DNA of 64,000 bases from Brachypodius melanocephalos (GCA_013398615.1 VZSR01003798.1:9671542-9735541); one strand, 5' to 3'. Positions 12,047 to 25,905 are shown, counted from the stretch's first letter. Notes: generated by a model from the sequence alone, not told the origin. Translations and numbers: made by a program.

Positions 12047-15000
12047 TTAGAATGGCATTTGGCTTTACAATGCACAATTGTAGACACATGTAAGTGGCCA
12101 TAGGGGGAGACTTCCAAAAATAAAAATGCCAGCAAAGCTATCCCATGCTTGCTGACTTCTGGATCACGGTTCATCAGTGAAAGTCAAATTCCTAGCTGCC
12201 ATTTGGTGCCTTTGGCAGTCTCCCTATGGATTTCTAGCAGTTTACATTTTGATGTTTGCTGATAGTGCTCAAGGGTTTGCTTATTTCTCTTGATGTGAAA
12301 TCACCAGAGTTGGAGATCTGGAGGAAATATAGAGAAAGAGTCAAACGAATGTTGATTGCTTCTGAGAATTAATTCCACGCTGCCTTTCTGAAGTTTCAGT
12401 GTGTATTAGATGCAGTGCAGTGGCATGACGGACTGCTAAATATCACTTACTGAGCCCATCATTCATTGCAGAAGAGGACCTGGACCATGCAAATTGGATG
12501 ATGTTGTGTTTGAGAACCAGACAGCCCATAATTTTAATCTGTTAAAAAGGGTTATGAATGACATCAATGAAATACGGTGTCAATTCTTTGCAAGATGCTT
12601 CTTCTCTGCAACAGCATCTGGAAGCAAAGCCCAGCAGCAGCACTGAACACCCACTCAGAGGCTTTCACCAGCTTTAAACTTTCAGGACTAAGCCTAAAAC
12701 AATGTCCCACTGGAAACCAAAGAGGTAGAACTACTTTGCCATGCAGAGAGTTGAACCTTCCCACACATGTGTTTATTAATGTGAACAAGATAATGCAGCT
12801 GTATTAACATCATAATGTTCAGCAGCCTGTAAGCTGCCAACAAACTTGTTTGAAGACAGTCCAGCACTCCCTGGACACACTTGACTCACTTTTCCTTTTT
12901 GTAGCAAAGTCACTGTTATGATGATAGGAGTGTAGCTTCTACTTTAATTGATAGATTTTTTTTTTTCGTAATTAATGTGTGATTTCTTTATAAACTGGTG
13001 TAGAGAAAATTCTATTCAAAGTCACCATTTTCTCCTGATCAGAGTCTACTGCTCAGGAATATGGAAGGATCACTCAGTTTTTCCAATAAGCAGTCTTGAT
13101 AAAATACTTTAAAGACTGCTTCCAAACTGTGTAGTGTTAGATTTGCTTCCTTTTGGAAAGAGCCAAAGCTAAATTATGTGTGCATGTAGTCACAAGATTA
13201 ACCAAAATCTGTCTTGCAGAATTTGAGGAAACACTTGAAGCATAAGTATTGAGTTCATCTAGCAATGATGCTCCTTTCTCAACTTCTTGTTAGCTGAACC
13301 TTTAAAAATATTGGATACTTGTGTTTGAAGTCAGATAAAAAAAACCAAAACAACAAAAGCTTGAATAAGAAGCAGAGTCCCAGTTCCCTAGTTTTCCCTT
13401 AATATTTCTTTTGTTCCCTGAACTGTAGTCTGGGCTTGTAGGCTCACCATCTGAAAGTGGAGTTTCTAATGCCAGCAGCACCCAAGTCAGTGTCATAGAA
13501 ATTGATGTGAGCTCTGTATCATTGTGATACTCTCCTGTCCCTTGCAGGGATTTGGGGATAGACAGTTATTGAGTGTGACTAGGAATTGAAATTAAAGGAG
13601 TGATCAGTTCAATGGCTACTTCTTGCTCAAGGCATAGTATGTAGTTGGTTGACCTAAGCAAGAGAAAAAGAAAAAAACCACTCTGACAGCATGTGATATA
13701 TCAAAGTACAGAATTTCTATGATTACTATATCCTATCCAAAAGCTTTTGATAATTAAAATATATGCTTCCATTGCCAATCTAGTGTATTAATAGTCTAAT
13801 CCTGACCATAAATACACCTTTTCAAATTAATTTAATTAGCTCTGAATATAGTGACTGCTTCATCACCATTCAGGATCCTTTCTTGCAAATCCTAACTGAT
13901 GTACATATGTTGTTCCAATCCATGTGACTACTGAACATGAGTAAGCCTTATGTGCATAAGGAAATTTTTTCTGGGTAAGACCTGGAGCTGTGTTTGACTG
14001 GGAGGTATTGCCAAGATTTCAAAGCGTGGAGTACTAGTAGGACACCAAATACATACAGATAACTTGTTTCCAAAAATAACTGTTGTGGGTGTTTTAGTTG
14101 AAGGGAATACTAGTAAATATGACCTCAGGGAACTGATATCTATTTTTACAGGGATTACTGTAGCAGAAATCAAGCACTTGTTATATGGCATGTAGAAACA
14201 TCTACAGCTACCTGCTTCTTTGATGCATAATTGCCCTTTCATGTGTGGATTTGAGGTTTTAATGCTTTTTTACAATTTCATGACTTTCAGATTTTTTGTA
14301 GTTTCTGGGTCATGTTACTTTAACCATACTCACACTGAGAGATCCTCATGCAGCCTCTTCCAGCTGACGGTCCTGAATCTGAGGCACAGCACAATTAACC
14401 AGCCCAATGGACCTTCTCTGAAGGTGCTTCAGACCTAAACAGATGAGGCACAGTAAGGGAGTGAGAAGATCTGCTCGTATGACTGGGTTTTGTGGAACAC
14501 AGGAACAGCTACATTGAGCAATATTTGGGAAGACTGGTTAGCCATGCCCAGGCAGGAGCACCATGTTAACATGACTGTTGTTTTTGGGATCTAAGATAGC
14601 TGTGAATGAGTTATGTAGAGATTGAGTAATGTTTCTCTGCTTGTCCCCACCTTGTGCTGTGCAGACATGCCTGGTAGAGGAAGAGCTGCCTACCCCACCT
14701 TACCCAGCCTGGCTGTAGCTGCAACAGCACCTGGCTGTCCTGCTCAGCAAGGTGCTGCACTTGCTCAACCTCTCATCTCCATCCTCACTGCAGTTTGTCA
14801 CAGCCAGTGTGGGGCGAGCCCTGCACTGAACTTCTTGCCTTTTGTCAGAACTGAAAATGGTGTTTAAATAACTGAATAGTCTTTGTGTGCAAGATAAGTT
14901 GTTGAAACAATTTGTGAAGGGGATTATCCGGGTTGTTCCTGTCTCTCTGGTGTACCTTGCTGTGCTCTTTGTGGTGGCTCAGTTTTTAATACTATTGCAT

Positions 15001-15546
15001 AACTTCCAAGATCAATGAGGAAAAAAACCAGCAAAATGCATCTTCAAACACAAGCTGCATTATTTCTGGATTTGGCAAATCAGAGTTTTATCCTCAATCA
15101 GTTGGTAAAGGGAAGTGAGCATACAGATTTAAGAACAGAGAACGATAGCATTGTGGCAAACATCTTAGTGAGAGACATAAATGTTCAAATATTATCAATG
15201 CTGCCTTATCTGCAGCATGGTGGGCCAGCAACCCAATTGCTAGGTTATTTCTGGTGGATACATGTCATGTATTGCAGCATTTTAATTGCTAGTACTCAGA
15301 TGTCTGGCCAGAATTGTTGAATGCCAAACTCTAGAGGTACAAGGTTGTTACCTAGGTTTTGGTGTGGGGATTCCTGTTCACATCTGATACTCATGACTGC
15401 CTCCCAGTACACCTACTGGTAGCCAGCTGAATGCAGTACTGGGAGCTAAGGGAAGGACGGACTGACCAAAGGGTGGCAGGACAGCTGCAGACTGCAGGTG
15501 TGACATGCCCAGCCTCGGGGGGAATATCCTTTTGACAGAGAGGTTC

Positions 15547-15700
15547 TCACCTGCAGGCTTTTAGCAAGTCTCCCTTGTCTCTGTGAGTGTGAACACGCTG
15601 ATGTGAGAATATATGACCCAGCTTTTTCATCTTCCTAAAGGCTCTTAAACACACTCTGCAGAAAATAAGGCTGCACAATGTCAGTGACCTTCATGCTGAA
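15547..15700 (-). pseudogene. Decayed C2H2 zinc-finger pair
   Basis: Read on the minus strand from 15660 the frame gives CRVCLRAF, a hydrophobic spacer ending LGHIFS, then HQRVHT (15586-15603), and stops at 15547-15549. This resembles a C2H2 finger (C-x2-C ... H-x3-H followed by T), but the gap between the second Cys and the first His is 15 residues instead of the usual 12. Immediately upstream in a neighbouring frame are MKVT (about 15681-15695) and QPYF (15662-15673), which look like the end of a preceding finger and the HTGEKPY-type linker. They join the next finger after one extra base at 15661. The two His-rich ends lie about 92 bp apart against 84 bp for canonical fingers, which fits a 9-base insertion and a 1-base loss. 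A decayed zinc-finger gene, or a coding remnant of one, is the best explanation. A chance match is less likely but possible. Confidence 0.4.
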
Positions 15701-15794
15701 AGACAGGATTTCCCAATTTTGAGGTAATTACCCTCTTCTGGAAGCTCCTGAGGGGTTTATGTGTGTTCAGAGAGGTTCTGCACAGGCACTGCAG

Positions 15795-16133
15795 TTAATT
15801 TCTTTGAGATTTGAAGCAATACCTGGAGTGATCTGAACATTCCTTTTCCTTTGCTGTATAGGTTCTTTCAAATAAACATCTACATCTTTTTCCAGATTGT
15901 TCAGCCTTAGGTCCTACTCCTGGTCCCTCTTTTACAGATTTCAACCCCACTGCTGAGTGCAGGGCAGCTGTGATAGTGGATTTTATACTTTCCTCTGCAG
16001 TTTGTGAACCCCTTCTTGCTATAGACCCACCAGTGAGAAGCCAGAGGCTCTGAGGAAGCACTCCAAAGAAGGCTTTTGGAATTTCTGCCTTTTTAATAAA
16101 ACCTTGGAGGTTGGAATGCAGCAAAGTCTTCAT
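15795..16133 (-). other. 112-codon open frame upstream of the zinc-finger remnant
   Basis: ATG-initiated minus-strand frame ending 95 bp before the zinc-finger-like segment on the same strand. Its C-terminal part is Cys- and Lys-rich (GKRCRCLF, then KECSDHSRYC). I recognise no KRAB, SCAN or BTB domain in it. It could be the decayed N-terminal portion of the same pseudogene, or a chance frame. Position and strand are the only link. Confidence 0.15.
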
Positions 16134-19100
16134 TCAGGAGCAGAGGGTTGGAGTGAGCAGCAGATCAGCAGGCAGCTGTCAAATATGGGACGTGAGTCCA
16201 GCAATCAGATGTCACCACCACCACTGGTGAAACAGCCCTCTTGGCAGCAAGTCCGGCTTGACTTTATTGAGCTTGTGAGTGGGGGCTGAAACCCTTGCCA
16301 AAGTCAGCAATAAATGTGTTGGTAGGCACAGAGCTTGCTCTGAGTGGACTGATGGTCACTCCCTGGCTGGAGGTGAGGCCTGCTGACGTGTGCTCATTGC
16401 CCAATATTGCTTGGAGAAAACAGCCACAGAGCAGCACAGTTATGAATGCTGCAAGGTGGTTATAAACTTCCTGCGTGTGATGACAGTGAAGAATGTCTTA
16501 GTTTGCTGGATTCTGCTCTGGTGGTGTTTCTGAAACACTGGCTGAGCAGCCCACAGGGTACTGAGGGCATAATGCAGTCATTGCCCTCCTGTTTCTGTGC
16601 CTGATTCTTTGATTTTTTTTTTGCTGCATTGCATTTATCAAAAGCCTTGTTTTGTCAAGTGCAGCAGAAGTACACACCTTTATTTCCACAGTGGAGTTCA
16701 GTAGGAAAGAGTACCACAGATCAGATACCCTGCTTTAAAGCACCAGAACATACAAAACATGTGGCATAGAGAATATTTGTAGTAAAGTGGCTGAGAAAGA
16801 TGCTTTCCTCATCAGGATACTTACTTTTTCTTTTACCTCCCTGTCTTATCAGAATTATATCTTGCTTGCTCATGTTTAATTCTATTGTGTCATTTTCTTA
16901 CCATCTCCTATCTCTCCTTTTCTTACCTCACATATTTTGTTTTTTGTGAAGTGTTGCCCTCACCTGAATATGCGTGCCCTTGCTTGACGTTCTTGAACTT
17001 GGAAAAGGAACCTGTATCCTGCAAAGATAAAACACTGGGCTGCTGCAAATTGTTATTGCTGTTGCCTCCCTTACATGAGTTGTAAGTTGAGTTTTAAAGG
17101 TGGTCCTTTCACTGCTGTGGGTGCATGGCCTGTTCTCAGTTCTGACACAGACATCCATGGGAACAAGCCATTCACGGTCACATTCTTGAAAGAGCTCTCT
17201 GCTTTTTCTTTAGCCACTTAAATGTGGTAGATTTCTGTATCCAATAACCACAATAGAAGCTTTAAATCCTTTGAAAATTTTCTGTTTAAGACTTCTGTTT
17301 TTCATGGGGGCATTATGAAGCAGCTGGAAATGACGACTACAATAATTATGAACTAATATAAATAATGCCTCTTCAAGCCCTGAAGTAAATTTATACAGTT
17401 CAGCAAGGTTCCTTCTCACAGCCATTCATTGTGAGAGTATTAAAACTTAAATGACTTAAGATGTAACAAAGGCAGAGCAAAAAGCAGCATTTTTCAAAAC
17501 AGGAAGTAGAGCAGAACAATTACTATTTAATGATCTTGGAATTGGAAAACATATGATGAAGCAGGAGTGTCAAGTTTATTGTGCAGATTGCTACTACGGC
17601 AGGATGCTTTTTGGCAGAGTTTACCCTATTTCTGTTTTTCTGCTTATACATCTATCCTGGTGATATGAAAGGATTCCAGTAAAAGCTAATCCAATTCTTG
17701 GAATCCCCCGTCTCTCCCCCCTCCACCAAGCTAAGGCTTGTTCACGGCACTGCCTCAGCTTTTCCGCTCCAAGGCCAGCGAGATGGTTCTGTGGCAGATC
17801 AGAATGCTGCAGCCCTTCAAGGCCTGGCACTGCCGTGGGATGGTCCTCGTTAGGTGAAATAACCCAGGGCTTGTTGCTGCCTTGCAGCATATCCTCTGAC
17901 AATACATCCTTTACTGAAGCAGACTTGATTAAGAATGGGTTTTACTGCTTTGAAGGTCGTTACACCAAATATCAGTCAAGATGATATAAAAATTTCTTAG
18001 TAGGGTTTTTGACTGGAAAGACAGCACAGGACCCCAACTTCCCCAAGACTAAAATATCTTTGTGTATTTGTCAATAACCTCATCCAAGCTGACATCAAGA
18101 GTAGCTCCATCTGAATAATGCATAATCTCTTTTTTCTTTTATTTTCTCTCCCTGTAGCCTAGAAAACCAAATTTAAATTTTGCCAGCAGTGAGGTATGTC
18201 ATACCAAACATTTTATTTGGAGGTTGCTCATTTTCGTGGCAGTTTCGAAACCTCAAATCTACTTTAAAATCCTTCTGCATATACTAGCTTATATGATCTA
18301 TGTTTCTCTGTGGTTACTGTCCACGTGCTTGGGGCATTTACATGGAAAGAAATTTTCAGTTCCTTAACTGCATCTCTATCATCTTCCAGTCCCTTACCTA
18401 AAGTTGTAATCCCTTGCCTATGACATTGCAGCTGGGTGTGCATGTGACATCTCTAGCAGAGGCCTGGCTTCAATTTGGGAATAAATGCCATGAGCAGATG
18501 AGGTCTTGGAAGACAGTTATTCAGCTTGAATGGGAATTTTTATAATGAAGATTGACAGATGAGAAAATAGAGATTTAGGGCATGTGGTGTAAGAGCCAAA
18601 AAATTCTATTTACAGGTGAAGTGTGCCATAGTTATTCCATCTTGAAACCTACTATAGGTTGAAAAATGCTCTGAATTCAAACTGAAATAGATTTGGAATA
18701 TTTTAAGTATGGTAAGTTGTTCAGGCAGGAACTTAACAGTAATGTTCCTGTACTGACAACTGCCCTACCTAATTAACAGTGCAGGTAATAAACCACTGTG
18801 ATTTCTCCTTGCTGGATGGCCAGTGTTTTTGGCTCTTTTGCCTCTTTGTTTCAGCTTTCCTGTACTGGATCTTCTCCCACTTTTATTTTAATCTGAGTTC
18901 TTGTAGCTCTGTGGTTTTCCTAAATAATAATTTTTAGTCCAGATTTTTACAAAATTACTCTAGAGGTTCAGAATCTTCAAAAATCACAGTTGCTTAGGTC
19001 TGGTGGAAGCCTTGGGGGGAAATGAAAGTGTTTGTCAGGTTTATTTTCAGGAGAGTAAAGACTTGGTTTGAATATTATTGTGGGACTGAAATGTAAATCC

Positions 19101-20154
19101 TACAAATAAATGTCCATTTCTTCTCTATAATCCCTTGCAAGAAATTGAACTGTCCTTTATGTTAACTTTTGCCTGAGTATATGCTTGGGAGTTTATCAGC
19201 TTTCAGGACAGGATTGCCTTTAGCTTCAATCAGAATATCTCACTGATACTGGATTTTCCATAATTCTGGCAGTGAAATACACCCACCTCCACAAAGAAGC
19301 AGATTTTTCTTCATTGTCACCAAGCTCAGTGGCTGTCTCGTGTTTACTGAGGAGAGAAGCCAGACTTGCTAAAAATGTTGTGATATTTAGCAACATTAGT
19401 TATAGTCACTACATCACCCTGTTGCTTTGCTTTCTGCCTTTGCTCACTGACAAATGACAGAGTGGTACAAGCAATATGTAACTTAGCTTCATTTGTTTTC
19501 ATGAGGGTGTGATTTTTATTTTTATTTCAGTACAATGTAAACAAAAGGAGGGTCAGTGCAATCAGGTAATCTGGTACAAGCTCACCTGCTTGTTTCTGAA
19601 CCAAAGTTCAGTTTCATGTTTTAAACTAGTGATGCAACCTTGTTTTTTAAAGATCAAGTAGACATGATTTGTCACTTCAGTAGTGACACCTGCCATCCTG
19701 GCTTATGCTGCTCAGCTGTTCCCGTTTCAGGAGCTTGTGCTATTTGTGAAAATGAACTGAGTCACCATTGTCAGGGCATGATCAGGTTTTTATTTACTGA
19801 TTTTCTGCAGAGCTGCATCCAATAGTATATCCTAAATGTAAGCTCCATTTTAAATATCAGAAATACAGACAATAAAACAAAACTCCATGACTTGGTAAGG
19901 TCCAAGAGACATTTCACAGTCCTCATCAAGCCTTAATTCACAACAATAACAAGTCAAAATATTGGGCAGTTCTTCATAAGACTGTTGGTTGAGCAAAAAA
20001 TTGTATATTTTTATCTTTACTGGACTGTGTAAAGAGCCCTTCAGAGAGAGCTTTTGTAGATGGAGGTGATGTGCTGGAAGGGAAAGTGTTAGTACACCTG
20101 ATATTGTCTTTTGTGAAAACCATGGGTCTGTCACCCACATAGGAGTTATGCTGA

Positions 20155-20170
20155 GGGTTAGGGTTAGGGT
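20155..20170 (+). repeat. Short telomere-like tract (GGGTTA, 2.7 copies)
   Basis: GGGTTAGGGTTAGGGT occurs once in otherwise unique sequence. Interstitial telomeric motifs of this size can be left by end-joining repair or arise by chance. Too short to indicate a chromosome-fusion point. Confidence 0.8.
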
Positions 20171-20549
20171 GCCAGAGATCATTTTATTTTTGGTTAGCAG
20201 AAACCAATGTCTCCTCTTCACTACTGCCAATCCCACTTCTGAATTGAAAATTTTGGGATTTTTTTTAGCATTTCTATTAGGAGCTTAGATATTGAAAGGG
20301 TCAAGAATCCAGCTTATTTCTTGCAGTGCTAGAGAAGAACCTGTTGTCACCAGGGCTCTAAACCTACCGTGTGTTTTCTGTACTAGTATGTTGTTTTTAA
20401 TGTTTGGACCTGTGGTGCTGAAGGTGTCTCAAAATAATGAGCAGCACCTTATGTTTTACTCTAAGGATTGATTTTTCTGGCCTGAATTAATGTTTGCATT
20501 GATTTTGGGTTAATTTTTTACCCAAATTGACTCAGTCTTGGAAAATTGT

Positions 20550-20624
20550 GGTTCAAGATTCCATGATGATGGTTCAAGATTTTTAAACCTTGGTAGAAAA
20601 ATTTTGAAGTTTAAGGTTCAAGAT
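20550..20624 (+). repeat. Three spaced copies of GGTTCAAGAT
   Basis: Exact 10-mers at 20550-20559, 20571-20580 and 20615-20624, with spacings of 21 and 44. Flanking bases differ, so this is a small irregular repeat cluster. Confidence 0.7.
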
Positions 20625-20910
20625 ATTTTTTCCTGGATTCTGGAGACTACACAGAAATGAGGGTCCACTGGTGCAGATAAGTGCTGGTGAGTTTGGGGAG
20701 CAGTTCCCAGGATCTATCTGAGGAGTTGTCTATGTTTTTGAAATTTTTTTTTCCACTGAGGTGGCTGACTAGGTAAAAATATCAGCTTCTCTGTATCCAG
20801 TCTAAGGACTCTACTATGCTCATTCCTATCTGATCAGATGATCTCTAGCCTGAGGAAAGAGCAAGGAACCAAATGACAGCTGCAGCTTTTCAAAGTCATA
20901 AAAGAGGGAA

Positions 20911-20943
20911 ATGTGTGTGTATATACTTATTTATTTATTTTCT
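20911..20943. repeat. Compound GT/TA/TTAT microsatellite
   Basis: A short GTGTGTGTATATA run followed by three TTAT units. Confidence 0.8.
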
Positions 20944-23900
20944 CTTCTTATCCTGTATTTTATGCTGAGGCTATGAAGAGTATTGAACTTTTTTTTTTTT
21001 GAGCCCTTAAGGTATATCCAATGTCACTTAGACATCAAAGCTCCAGAGCTGAAATGGAAAGAGAACAACTAAATTGCATTTAAAGGTTAATAAAATAATG
21101 CTTGTGTTTTCTGTTGTCACAGAATACTAAAAAGAAAAACATTACCTTCATGTTTACAAAGGTGAACAAAAAATAGAGAAATGTGAAGTCAGCTGTGATT
21201 AGCTTAGCCTTTGTTCTAAAAATGATACATCCTTGTGTTATATCAGAGACAGGATGGGCTCTTGAAGCTCTGCTTTTTTGTTTTGCCAGATATCAAATGA
21301 TCTCAGTGGCCATTGATAACTATGTTGTAGTTTTTGCAAGTTTATTATGTCTAATTGAAAACTAAAGGCTTACCCTAACATGAGAATTTCCTGTCTTTAG
21401 TCTCTTGCAATCTGGATTGCTTTTGCATGTGTAAAGCTGAAAATTATCATCCTTACACTGCACATATTGGCTGTGCTTATACTGGGTGCAAGAACAAAAT
21501 CAGGGAGGTTGTTGCCATGTAGCAGAATTGCACGAATCTAACCAGCCCTTTGACTCATATGGCTGAGTTTGACTTTGGTATCACTTGGTCTTTGAAGTAC
21601 AGATGCAGTTTGGTGGGAGTAACAGAGGAGGGAGCAGAGCTTGTAACTTGGAAGCTCCACAGTGTGTGAAAACAAGTTAAAACTCCAGAAGACTTAGCAG
21701 TTCTTTTAAAATTTTCCCCTTTTTGGATACAGCCAAACATTTCCTTCCTACGACTTGTCACCCTGCAGGCTAAAATTCCACATTGCTCAGTGGAATCAGA
21801 ATCCTCTGGGACTTTCAGCACTACCACTCACATTATTCATGAAACAGAGGTCACTGAAGTCTACGAGAGCAGAAAGTATTAGCAGAGTGATCAGAGCTTC
21901 TGAAGTTCACTGAATTATTTGAAATTCTTCCTGTGGTGAGGTCCAAGTGTCAGTCTGATTGACTCGACAAGTCTCATGTCTTACTTTAAAAAGAAACAGA
22001 AGAGAAAGGAAAAAGGCGCATATCATGGTGGTTTGGAGGTCCAGATGAATCCAGGAAGGAGGGTACTGGCAAAACTTGCAATGCATTAAATGATTCTTTT
22101 TGTTCCCAGGAGTACTATAAAGTGATCTGTTATGTGCATCTGCTCGTTCTATTTCTGATTCTTTGCCTGAGATTCCTAACTCAGGAGGCAATAACCCTGT
22201 ACCATGTTAGATCGTATCATTTCACACTGAATGTTGACCTTGGCTGACATAATGTGACATGCTACAGTTGAAGTAATGGAATTCGAGCCAATGTATCATG
22301 TGCCTAATGTTAATCTGGAGTTATTATCAGTGAACGCAGCAAAAGGTTTGGATCGTGTGTTGCATGGAACTGCCTCGGCTTCCTCAGGTGGTGTGAGCTG
22401 TGAGTGTTCAAGCTAACAACCCAAGCCAACAGAGAGCAAGGAGAGGGGCACAAACTGGGCCAGTGTCTCTGTTAGAGTCAGTAATGAGGGCACCAACCAG
22501 TTTAGGACGGGTGTGCAGCCAATCTACTGAAAGGCATTGCAGCCCCCTTGGCACCACAGTAACCACAGTGACCGTGTGATACGAGCACTGGTGATCAGGG
22601 AATTCACCTGTGGGAGTTTGTGTGTAGAGAGCTGTTCTATAAATTTCAGAGTAGATTTGTTGCTGGAGGTATGGCTCTATGTACTTATTGATATAACTTT
22701 TGGCAAAGGAGTTAATTTAAATGTTTGGCCTTATGAAGTTAATCAATTTGATAACATTTGTACATCTTCTTGCTTGATCCTTTGACCTACTGCGAAGTTG
22801 TGCCCACAACTATGTGGATTATTTCTGGTTTTTTCCTAGGGAGACTGAGAAAACTCTGCTTGTCATCTTGGGAGATAATTTGTAAATTGCATGTCATATT
22901 AAAACATGCCTGAAAATTAATTGCTTAAATTTAAATGCTAAAAAAATATTCAGAGCTAGAATTGTCTTGTTCCTTTGATGGTTTAGCAGTGCTCAGAGCC
23001 TGCTTCTGTTTCTCTTGTCATGTGCTCCAATAACAGGATCATGTTCTTTAATGTGATCACAGGCTGTCTGACTACTTAGTGCCACCTTCATTCTTAATCA
23101 GCCAGCTCTAACTGACAGGGGTTATTATTCTTGACTTTTGTTAGGCCAATATTTTCAGTCCTCAGTGCTTAAAAATTAGGCTTATGAAGCTGTAATTGTG
23201 CATCTACTTTGGTGAAAACCCCAGGCAGCCAAGATGGAAACATTTTAGAAACGAGCTAGCAGTATACTTAGTGGTCTAATTTGATGAATGTTGGCATGTG
23301 GATTTGCTGCAGATGATAATCAAACATCAGTTTTATTTCAAACAGGGGCAAAAAAGACTAAGGTTAATAAACGAGGAGAGTATCTGGGTATACAGGATTT
23401 TCGAGTGCTGTAAATCTTGAGTGCCATAAATCAGGCTTTGGAGCACCTTAGAGCACCTAGTAAGAAAAATGGAAGCTATATCTTCTTCCTTTGCGGGATG
23501 TGCTTTTCCTTACTCCAAGCTGCCTTTTTAATCATAGATCAGTGCTGCATTCTTGGCTTTACTAAGTTTGATTGTGTTTACACTGAAGATAACTAAAAAT
23601 TCCCATTTTCTCCTGGAGAACAGGTCTAGACTATGGTTAGTTCAGTAGTAGTGTTTTTGGGTAAAACTTTGTTCTCTATAATCTACAAATCTTCAAGGCT
23701 TTAGTAATTAAAATTATTTAGTCTCTTATGTCCTTTTGGTTTTCTCTATTGCTGTTAAATTAAAACTGTGAGCTGGCGATGGAAGTATTTGCAAAAAATT
23801 TTTAGCAGAAAGAGTAGCACTGCCATTACCTAATAAGATGAAGTAAAGGATGATAATTTGTCCTGATCACTGCCAATATTCTAAAAAAGTAACTAAAAAG

Positions 23901-25845
23901 AAAGTGACATGTATTTTCTCTGATGCTAGACTAGACTCAGCTGTGGTGCAGACTTTCCCCCAGGTTTAACTAGCAAGCAGTAGATGTCAGCAACAATCTG
24001 ATTTGGGTCCTTCACTGGATCATCGTGGGGCTGATCTAAAAACAGAAGAAGAGATAAAGCAGTATAGCAACAGATTTGCAAAGAAAGTAAAGACTTTTAA
24101 AATACAGTTTTCTTGCTTTCTATTTAAAACATTAGCAGGAGCATGGGAAAATTCATTTATTTTGCTGGAATTAAGGAGGATTTGAGATTGTCAGTGGCCA
24201 GGCTTAAGAGGGTCATCAAAACACACAATTCAGAAAGCTCAGTGTAAAACCTTAACGGTATTTGTTGTAACTCAAAATTGGGAAACCATGGAGTAGCCAG
24301 GTGATTCTAACACTAATTTTTAGAAGGGAGCATCAGCCCAGACCTGAATGCAGTCAGGAATAAAAAGACTTTTTATTCAAATGTCAAGATGAAGCAAGGC
24401 ACTGGCAGCATTGCAAGGAGAGAACTATTATGAATGAATTCTCAACTTTTTAGCACATAAATCAGCAGTTAAATGAGTTAAATATATACAGAGAAAAGGG
24501 CTCTAGTCCTTCCTAGGCAGTGTTGCTCAGCAAAAGGTGTATCAGTTGAATAAAATACTGAAGGAAAGGGCATAAAATACATCAGATTGTTGATGACACC
24601 TGGAGTTGCCAAAGAAGGCTAGAGAGAGCATGAGGAAGGAACTGCATTTCTGTGTACAGTAACCTCTGACCAGCCAGATAAATCATGGCTAGTTGAAAGT
24701 TATTCCAAGGCCAGAAACTCTAAGGCAACATGCAAGGCAAAGCCACTTCAGCTGCTGTGAGGTGCTTTCCATTTGGGGAGAAAGGTACAAAAAGATGAAA
24801 AACTTCCTGAGAGAAATGGGATGTTGCAAGAGAGCCAAAATAAAAAAATGGGAAGGTGAGGGGGGCAGGGAAATATTACTTGTAGCTTTTCCCTCATTAC
24901 TTTATTCCCTCCTTTTGAAGTTAGTGTTATCATGTACTCTAAGACTGAGAACAGGAATTATCAAGAGAGTTCAAGAAACTGTCCCTCTAAAAGTAGAGTG
25001 TTAAAGGTCTAAAGAAATTAATGTCTCCACAATTGTAAATTCTTTGTGGAACAGAATGACTTGCATGATGGATTTAGAAATTATTATGCAGAGTGTCAGT
25101 AGAGCAAATAATTCACTAGAACCTTTGTGCCCCAGCAGAGTCTAATAGCATGTCTTCCTCACTTTTGCCCACTGAAGCCAGCAAAACTTTGCAGACATGT
25201 GTCATAGAACTGAGTCTAGAAGAGGAATAAACACAAATATTTCTGGAAAGATGTTCCAGAAATAACATGGGACTACATATGGAAGAGGCATAGAGAATGA
25301 GTATTTTCATTGCACTTCTAAATAGGGCTAGACATGTTCCCTCTCTTTTCCCCAAAACAACAAATTCTCAAAAGACTCATCAAAAACCCTCTTCCCAAAT
25401 AACTGATGATATTTTCATACTCCCCTTCCTTTATTTCCCATTTTAAATGCCTAATATTCATAGGCTGCCCAGAAGTTCATGCCTATTCACCCTGTAGCTT
25501 GCTAAGGTGTTTTTCATATGCAGGGATCCAGGCATGATCTCTCTAGGGCACTGCTGCCATTCTTCCTCACACTGCAAAGGTATCAAATGATGCTGGTTCC
25601 TTTTTCTTGTGCCTCTTGTGCTCACTAATATTAAAAGAAGTGCTTTCCAGCCAGAAGAGGAAGTTTAACCTCACCCTTCCTGCCCAGGCTGCCTCTTTTA
25701 CTGTGGCAGGAGGCAGTAGAGTGGGCTGAGGAGCAGCTCTGGCAAGCTGTGCTTCAGGAGTGGATATTGCCCTGCCTTAGAGATAAGAGATATTTTCTGT
25801 CAGTTTTGTGTTTGTGTGTGCGTTGTGCAAATGATAAATGTTGTC

Positions 25846-25905
25846 CATTTACAGAGCATTTCCTCTGCTGAAGGATCCCAAAGCTCTTCACAAAACTGTT
25901 CACAT
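25846..25905 (+). mobile_element. Ancient repeat-like segment ('aaggatcccaaagctctt')
   Basis: The segment reads cagagcatttcctctgctga, aggatcccaaagctcttcac, aaa. It resembles an old amniote repeat block of the type 'cctttcatcctaaaggatcccaaagcgctttacaaa'. Only about 60 bases are alignable by eye and I cannot name the family. Confidence 0.35.

Larger units (their letters stand above)
8641..15546. other. Non-coding spacer
   Basis: No recognisable gene. The block 10950-11560 is more GC-rich and has several overlapping frames of 60-83 codons on both strands, among them two successive plus-strand frames at 11011-11250 and 11247-11486. None matches a family I know. A TG-rich microsatellite lies at 12004-12046 and an 11-T run at 12956-12966. 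Confidence 0.7.
16134..25845. other. Non-coding spacer
   Basis: No supported gene. The longest frame (128 codons, minus, 19850-20236) matches no family I know and reads partly through a telomere-like tract. Small structures seen are the GGGTTA tract at 20155-20170, three copies of GGTTCAAGAT at 20550-20624, a GT/TTAT microsatellite at 20911-20943 and a 12-T run at 20989-21000. Confidence 0.75.

Noticed and set aside
20155..20170. Telomere fusion point
   Set aside because: Fewer than three GGGTTA units in one orientation with unique flanks is far too little.
25465..25490. ggctgcccagaagttcat as an internal CR1 block
   Set aside because: Only one short block resembles CR1, and neighbouring blocks are absent.
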